DNA of 64,000 nucleotides, taken from positions 1-64,000 of the forward strand of contig JBEKWB010000007.1 of the NCBI GenBank assembly GCA_049513455.1. Direction: 5' to 3'. Positions 60,039 through 64,000 of the stretch are shown in pieces (within the stretch, counting starts at the first letter, position 1; the number at the start of each line of letters is the position of its first letter). The stretch comes from Bog-473 sp049513455 (GTDB lineage Bacteria; Actinomycetota; Acidimicrobiia; Acidimicrobiales; RAAP-2). A program made the translations under genes and the position numbers. Below the pieces are notes generated by a model. It was not told where the DNA came from and searched no databases. It saw only the letters and a list, made by a program, of their open reading frames with translations.

Positions 60039-60314
60039 ATGGCACTTGGAATCTATTTCGTGCATGAAGGATTCACGCCTGAAAAGTACGCCAGCGCGAT
60101 CAAGCAGCTTGAGGCGGCCGGAGCGGGGTCACCAAAGGGGCGCACCTATCACTGCGCGTTGGAGTCGAACGGGGCGATCCAGGTTTTCGACATTTGGGAA
60201 TCACAGGAGGACTTCGACGCCTTCGGAGCGACCCTCGTACCAATCCTGACCGAGCTCGGCGTTACCCTCGCTCAGCCGATGGTGGCGAACGTCCACAACG
60301 TGATCGCCGGTTGA
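60039..60314 (+). CDS. Small hypothetical protein, possible dimeric alpha/beta-barrel
   Basis: A 91-residue protein starting at ATG 60039 (weak GGAGAGGTGGTGCGGG upstream). Predicted pattern: strand (LGIYFVHE), helix (TPEKYASAIKQLEA), strand (TYHCALES), strand (AIQVFDIW), helix (EDFDAFGATLVPILTEL), strand. This matches ferredoxin-like dimeric barrels of the antibiotic-biosynthesis-monooxygenase or EthD kind. I cannot name the family. It lies 142 bases after the amidohydrolase and 50 before the alpha/beta hydrolase, and may be cotranscribed with them. Confidence 0.6.
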   Translation: MALGIYFVHEGFTPEKYASAIKQLEAAGAGSPKGRTYHCALESNGAIQVFDIWESQEDFDAFGATLVPILTELGVTLAQPMVANVHNVIAG

Positions 60315-60364
60315 CCCTGGGCGGTTGACGGGGCGCAGGATTACCGTCACCTTTCGGAGGAGAC

Positions 60365-61258
60365 ATGACATCCGACGTGCTCGACACGGATGAATTCGCC
60401 CTGCTGGATCAAGAGGCAGCCGAGCTGGGGGTCCACCTGGACCGCACTCCCGTGGTCAGGCGGGAAGGGGTGAGGACGAGCGACGGCGAGGTCAGCGCTG
60501 TCGTCTGGGGCGGCCGCGACCCCGAGCTTGTGCTCCTGCACGGCGGCGGGCTGAACGCCCACACCTGGGACGGGGTGATGTTGGCGCTCGGCCGACCGGC
60601 CGTGGCGATCGATCTGCCCGGCCACGGCCATTCGTCGTGGCGGGCCGATGGCCGTTACGACCCTGAGGTGATCGCGGTCGCCGTCGGCGAGTCGATCGCT
60701 GCGCTGGCCCCGCGGGCCAGGGCCGTGGCCGGTCAGTCACTCGGGGGGCTCACGACCATCGCCCTGGGTGGGCTCCGTCCCGAGCTTGTGCGCCGCCAAG
60801 TCCTCATCGACGCCATGCCCACCGAACCGATCACCCCGGACAACCCGGTCGGGTCATTCCTGAGCGGGCCGGACAGCTTCGGCTCCCGCGACGAAATCGT
60901 GGAGCGGGCGATCTCCTTCGGGCTCGGTGGCAGCCGGTCGGCGGTCGAGCGCGCCGTGACGCTGAACACGGTGCAGCGAGACGACGGTCGGTGGACCTGG
61001 CGCCACCACATTGGCCAACGCCCGGGCGAAATCTCGATCTCGTCGGACTTCCGCCCCTTGTGGAGTCCCCTCGAGGGCTACGGCGGTCCGATCACCCTCA
61101 TCCGCGGCAGCAGGGGCTTCGTCGACGAGGACCAGGTGGCCGAGCTCCAGCGGCGTATCCCGGCGGCCGATGTGACGACCATCGAGACAGGCCACAACGT
61201 CCAAGAAGAAGACCCGGTGGGGCTGGCCCAGCTGCTCGAGGGTCTCCTCCGCGACTGA
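60365..61258 (+). CDS. Alpha/beta-hydrolase fold protein
   Basis: A 297-residue alpha/beta hydrolase starting at ATG 60365 with a strong TTTCGGAGGAGACA ribosome-binding site. LVLLHGGGLNAHTWDGVM is the oxyanion loop, AIDLPGHGHSS a typical strand-turn, GQSLGGL the nucleophile elbow (Ser), and ETGHNVQEEDP the His region. It could be an esterase, lactonase or C-C hydrolase (meta-cleavage-product type). The GHN motif fits the catalytic His. No adjacent ring-cleavage gene is seen. Confidence 0.85.
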   Translation: MTSDVLDTDEFALLDQEAAELGVHLDRTPVVRREGVRTSDGEVSAVVWGGRDPELVLLHGGGLNAHTWDGVMLALGRPAVAIDLPGHGHSSWRADGRYDPEVIAVAVGESIAALAPRARAVAGQSLGGLTTIALGGLRPELVRRQVLIDAMPTEPITPDNPVGSFLSGPDSFGSRDEIVERAISFGLGGSRSAVERAVTLNTVQRDDGRWTWRHHIGQRPGEISISSDFRPLWSPLEGYGGPITLIRGSRGFVDEDQVAELQRRIPAADVTTIETGHNVQEEDPVGLAQLLEGLLRD

Positions 61259-61326
61259 GCTCACCCACGTCCCCCGACCTCCCCCAATCCCCTCGGGCGG
61301 CGCCGATGCTGAGAATGCGCGGTGCT

Positions 61327-62481
61327 TCAGTGCGGCTCCGGCAGGGTGCTCCAGGCACGATTGAACCATCGCTGAATACGGCTGGCTCCAAACTCGGCCT
61401 TCTCCGCCGCCAACACTTCGGAGGGTGCGTTGTACGTACCGACGGGTGGCTGCCCACTTGCGAATTTGACCTCGACGCGCGCGACCTCGTCATGGCCGAA
61501 TTCGAGGTAGCAGGTGCCATAACCGTCGTACTCCGAGGTGCCGGCACCGCCCCGGATGATTGAGATGATGCGATCCGCCGCCACACCGGCCTGCCGCTCA
61601 GAGAAGACGCCGGCCTTTGGTGTTCCGACGCTCGTGACGTCTCCGACGGCAAACACCCCGGGGTACGAAGTCTCGAGCGTGAGCGGATTGACGGGAATCC
61701 ACCCATCGACGGTCATACCCGACTCGGCAACCACCGCAGGGACCTGGTGCGTCGGGACACCGAGGAACAGGTCGAAGGGCAACTCGGTGCCGTCCGCGAA
61801 CCGGGCCACGCTGCCCGCCGGGTCAAGCTCGCGTATCAATTGGCCGGGATGCCAGTTGATGTTGCGCTGTGAGAACGTTTCGAGCAGCGCCTCCGACGCC
61901 GCTGGCGACGGCGGGATCGGCACCGGCAATGGCATGACGAGAGATATCTCAGATCGATCCCGGAGACCACGCGCCGACAGGTACTCGTGCAGCAGCAGAG
62001 CGGTCTCACTGGGAGCGGGCGGGCACTTGAACGGAGTGGAGGTCACGCCGACGACGACTCGTCCACCCTCGAAGCCGGCTAACACGTCACGCAGGGCGAA
62101 GGCGCCCCCGACCGTGTAGAACTCGTGTCCTGCCTCGACGAGTCCCGGCGTTGCACCGGGGTCCAGGTCGGCGCCCAGCGCGACGACCACCAGGTCGGAT
62201 TCGAAGTCACCGGCATCGGTCTGGACGCGAAGAGCCGTCGGGTCGATGGCTCGGATAGTGGTCTGGACGAAGCGCACGCCGGGCTTGACGAGGTCACGGT
62301 ATGGGTGGTGCACCGCTTCGGCTCCGGTGCGCCCAAACATGACGTCGAGCTTGGAGAAACCGAAGACGAAGCCGTCGGCCTGGTCGATCAGCACGACCTC
62401 GACGTCGTTCCCGAACTCCTCGGAGAGTCTCGTCGTCAGCTCCAAGCCGCCGAATCCGGCTCCCAACACCAACACTCGCAT
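61327..62481 (-). CDS. FAD/NAD(P)-binding oxidoreductase (sulfide:quinone-reductase/flavocytochrome-like)
   Basis: A 384-residue two-dinucleotide-domain flavoprotein starting at ATG 62481 (GGAGACTGCGAA upstream). LVLGAGFGGLELTTRL is the FAD motif, VVVALGADLDPGATPGL the middle, TPFKCPPAPSETALLLHEYL carries a conserved Cys-Pro-Pro, and GVFAVGDVTSVG the FAD-binding Asp. The KCPPAP motif is a hallmark of the sulfide:quinone-reductase-like branch. It could use quinone or NADH as partner. The long upstream leader in the frame is unlikely to be translated. Confidence 0.82.
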   Translation of the reverse strand: MRVLVLGAGFGGLELTTRLSEEFGNDVEVVLIDQADGFVFGFSKLDVMFGRTGAEAVHHPYRDLVKPGVRFVQTTIRAIDPTALRVQTDAGDFESDLVVVALGADLDPGATPGLVEAGHEFYTVGGAFALRDVLAGFEGGRVVVGVTSTPFKCPPAPSETALLLHEYLSARGLRDRSEISLVMPLPVPIPPSPAASEALLETFSQRNINWHPGQLIRELDPAGSVARFADGTELPFDLFLGVPTHQVPAVVAESGMTVDGWIPVNPLTLETSYPGVFAVGDVTSVGTPKAGVFSERQAGVAADRIISIIRGGAGTSEYDGYGTCYLEFGHDEVARVEVKFASGQPPVGTYNAPSEVLAAEKAEFGASRIQRWFNRAWSTLPEPH

Positions 62482-62735
62482 TTCGCAGTCTCCGCTTTGC
62501 ACGACGTGGTCGCCCACCGACCCTATGAGAATGGAGCGGTCATCGGGAACCCCCATGTGGCCGCCCATCCGAGACCGCCGACCACGGCCATCCGGCCGAG
62601 ACGGAAGGGGACCAGGCAGCAACTCGCTCGACTACACCTGACCAGGTACTTTTGCCGGCGCGAGAGGAACTGCGTGTCCACAGCACCGAACTACACCGCT
62701 GCCCCGTATGCCGCAATAGCGTGTATCGAGTGGGG

Positions 62736-63422
62736 ATGACGACGCGCGCGCGGCCCGAGCTTGTGGCTCAGGTCGGGTGCGGAGTTTTGGCCGGACCGCT
62801 GTTCGTCATTGCCTTCACGGCGATCGGCGCGAGACGGTCGGGGTACGACTGGCGTCGACACGCGGTGAGTTCGCTCGCGGCTGGTGGAAACGGATGGCAG
62901 CAGCGGGCGAACTTCGTTCTGGCCGGCGTGCTGTATTCCTGTGCTGCCCTGGGTCTGGGCCGGTGCCCCCGCCGTAGCGTCGGTCCTCGTGTGGTTCCGG
63001 CGTTGGTCGCGGCTGCCGGCATTGGTCTGATCGGTTCCGGCGTGTTCGTCACCGATCCGGTGGGCGGTTTCCCTCCGGTGACACCCGGCGAAGACGGGTC
63101 CGGCGATTCCGGGCCCGCAACGCCGACTCGTGAGGGCAGACTTCACAACCTCTGCGCGGTCCCGATCTTCGCCGGCATACCCATAGCCGGTCTGGCCAGC
63201 GCGGTCGTTGCCGCACGGCGCAGGGACTACCGCTGGGCGTGTCTCTCGGCCGGATCGAGCGTCGCAATGGTCGGCAGCTTCGTGCTGTTCGGTGCGTCCT
63301 TCGGCCGCGAGTCGGGCCTTGCTGGAAAGGGAGGGGTCTTCCAGCGCATCTCCGTTGCATCCGGGCTCGGATGGCTCACTGCGCTGTCGCTCCGTGCTCT
63401 CTCATCCCTGCGTCGTCCTTAA
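62736..63422 (+). CDS. DUF998-like multi-pass membrane protein
   Basis: A 228-residue membrane protein with about six helices: VAQVGCGVLAGPLFVIAFTA, ANFVLAGVLYSCAALGLG, LVAAAGIGLIGSGVFV, LCAVPIFAGIPIAGLASA, SVAMVGSFVLFGASFG and LGWLTALSLRALS. The motif FVTDPVGGFPPVTP and the HNLCAVPIF segment match DUF998-like proteins of actinobacteria, whose function is unknown. I take ATG 62736 (weak TGGGG upstream). It ends with TAA 63420-63422, about 70 bases before the truncated FtsX relative. Confidence 0.75.
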   Translation: MTTRARPELVAQVGCGVLAGPLFVIAFTAIGARRSGYDWRRHAVSSLAAGGNGWQQRANFVLAGVLYSCAALGLGRCPRRSVGPRVVPALVAAAGIGLIGSGVFVTDPVGGFPPVTPGEDGSGDSGPATPTREGRLHNLCAVPIFAGIPIAGLASAVVAARRRDYRWACLSAGSSVAMVGSFVLFGASFGRESGLAGKGGVFQRISVASGLGWLTALSLRALSSLRRP

Positions 63423-63492
63423 CACTCCTCTCGGATTTCTGGGTCCCCTTCACCCGGGTTCTACCCAGGGCACGGGGAGCCCGCCGGTGTAG

Positions 63493-64000
63493 TGGTGGTA
63501 CGACGCCGCGGCGGTGGGGGTAGCCACCTTGGCCCCCGTGCGACCCTCGGGCAGACTGGCCGCGATCCTCATCGCGGGTCAGGTGATCGGCCGGCAACTG
63601 GGTTTCTGGGCTCAGGAGGAGCGCACCCTGCGCGCCCTCGGCGCCGACCCGGCCATGACCGCGGCCGACGGGCTCCTCGGGATGATGGGCGCCGTCGTGG
63701 TGGGCGCGCTGCTGGCCGTCGCCGTCACCGTCGCGCTCTCCCTGCTGGCACCGCTGGGCCCGGTACGTCCCTACTATCCCCACGCCGGAGTCGCCTTCGA
63801 CTGGCCTGTGCTCGGCCTCGGCGTGGCGGTGCTCGTCGTGGTGCTGGGCTCCGTGGCGATCGTGCTCGCCGTGCAGCGGGCGCCGCAACGTGCCGAGACG
63901 GGTCGCCGTCCCCGAGCACCCTTGCGCATAGAAGGCGCCGCGTCCACGGGCGGCCTGCCCATTTCGGCGGTCACCGGCATCCGCTTCGCGCTCGAGCCGG
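63493..64000 (+). pseudogene. 5'-truncated FtsX-like permease fragment, cut by the window edge
   Basis: The frame after a TAG at 63490-63492 reads into a clear copy of the middle and second half of the FtsX-like permease at 50728: AAILIAGQVIGRQL, DGLLGMMGAVVVGALLAV, LAPLGPVRPY and ISAVTGIRFALEP align with it. The first roughly 280 residues of such permeases are missing, and the sequence upstream (63423-63492) has no matching part. Possible internal starts are GTG 63514 and GTG 63538. It continues beyond the window. It is probably a decayed or recombined paralog, though a new short start cannot be excluded. Confidence 0.6.

Overview
The window is high-GC actinobacterial DNA. Several traits point that way: three short-chain dehydrogenases with the insert typical of mycofactocin-coupled enzymes, an F420-type LLM monooxygenase, many soluble P450s, GTG starts, 4-base GTGA/ATGA gene overlaps and FtsX-type permeases. 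I cannot name the species; an uncultured Acidimicrobiia- or mycobacteria-like lineage fits. I see no rRNA, tRNA, CRISPR array or insertion sequence.

Positions 1-48 kb look like one large catabolic island cut into short operons on both strands. 0.2-5.3 kb: amidohydrolase and hydantoinase/oxoprolinase HyuB-HyuA (+). 5.3-8.3 kb: GMC oxidoreductase and aldehyde dehydrogenase (-). 8.5 kb: mycofactocin-type SDR (+). 9.4-11.5 kb: SnoaL-like protein, TIM-barrel isomerase and SDR (-). 11.7-14.2 kb: two tandem P450s (+). 14.2-20.4 kb: a branched-chain-amino-acid-type ABC importer (binding protein, LivH, fused LivM-LivF, LivG) with a carboxymuconolactone-decarboxylase-like protein (-). 20.7-30 kb: the central operon (+) of two mycofactocin-type SDRs, two P450s, aldehyde dehydrogenase, GMC oxidoreductase, crotonase and LLM enzyme, closed by a strong hairpin. 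30-48 kb: more SDRs, VOC and lipocalin-like proteins, amidohydrolases, two D-aminoacylase-like enzymes, two more P450s, epoxide hydrolase, aldehyde dehydrogenase, an IclR-type regulator with a twin palindromic operator, and an MDR dehydrogenase with a Gfo/Idh/MocA partner.

A working model, which is inference: an uncharged or carboxylated cyclic substrate is imported by the Liv-type transporter and hydroxylated by P450s. It is then oxidised by mycofactocin SDRs or GMC enzymes to aldehydes or ketones and by aldehyde dehydrogenases to acids. Crotonase, epoxide hydrolase, amidohydrolase and Hyu steps would finish it. The substrate cannot be read from the sequence. No ferredoxin, ferredoxin reductase or mycofactocin biosynthesis gene lies in the window.

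Positions 48-64 kb change character. They hold PdxH, two secreted beta-propeller-like proteins, an FtsX-like permease, alpha/beta hydrolases, an atypical SDR, a methyltransferase-like protein, a cupin of the manganese hydroxynitrile-lyase type with an aldo/keto reductase, a fourth amidohydrolase, a flavin disulfide-type oxidoreductase and a DUF998-like membrane protein. At the right edge there is a 5'-truncated second FtsX permease.

The most unusual signals are these: P450s whose I-helix catalytic acid/threonine pair is replaced; a +1 frame break that splits what would be a LivH-LivM-LivF polypeptide; a hairpin between the binding-protein and permease genes; and two operator palindromes 21 bp apart at the IclR-type regulator.
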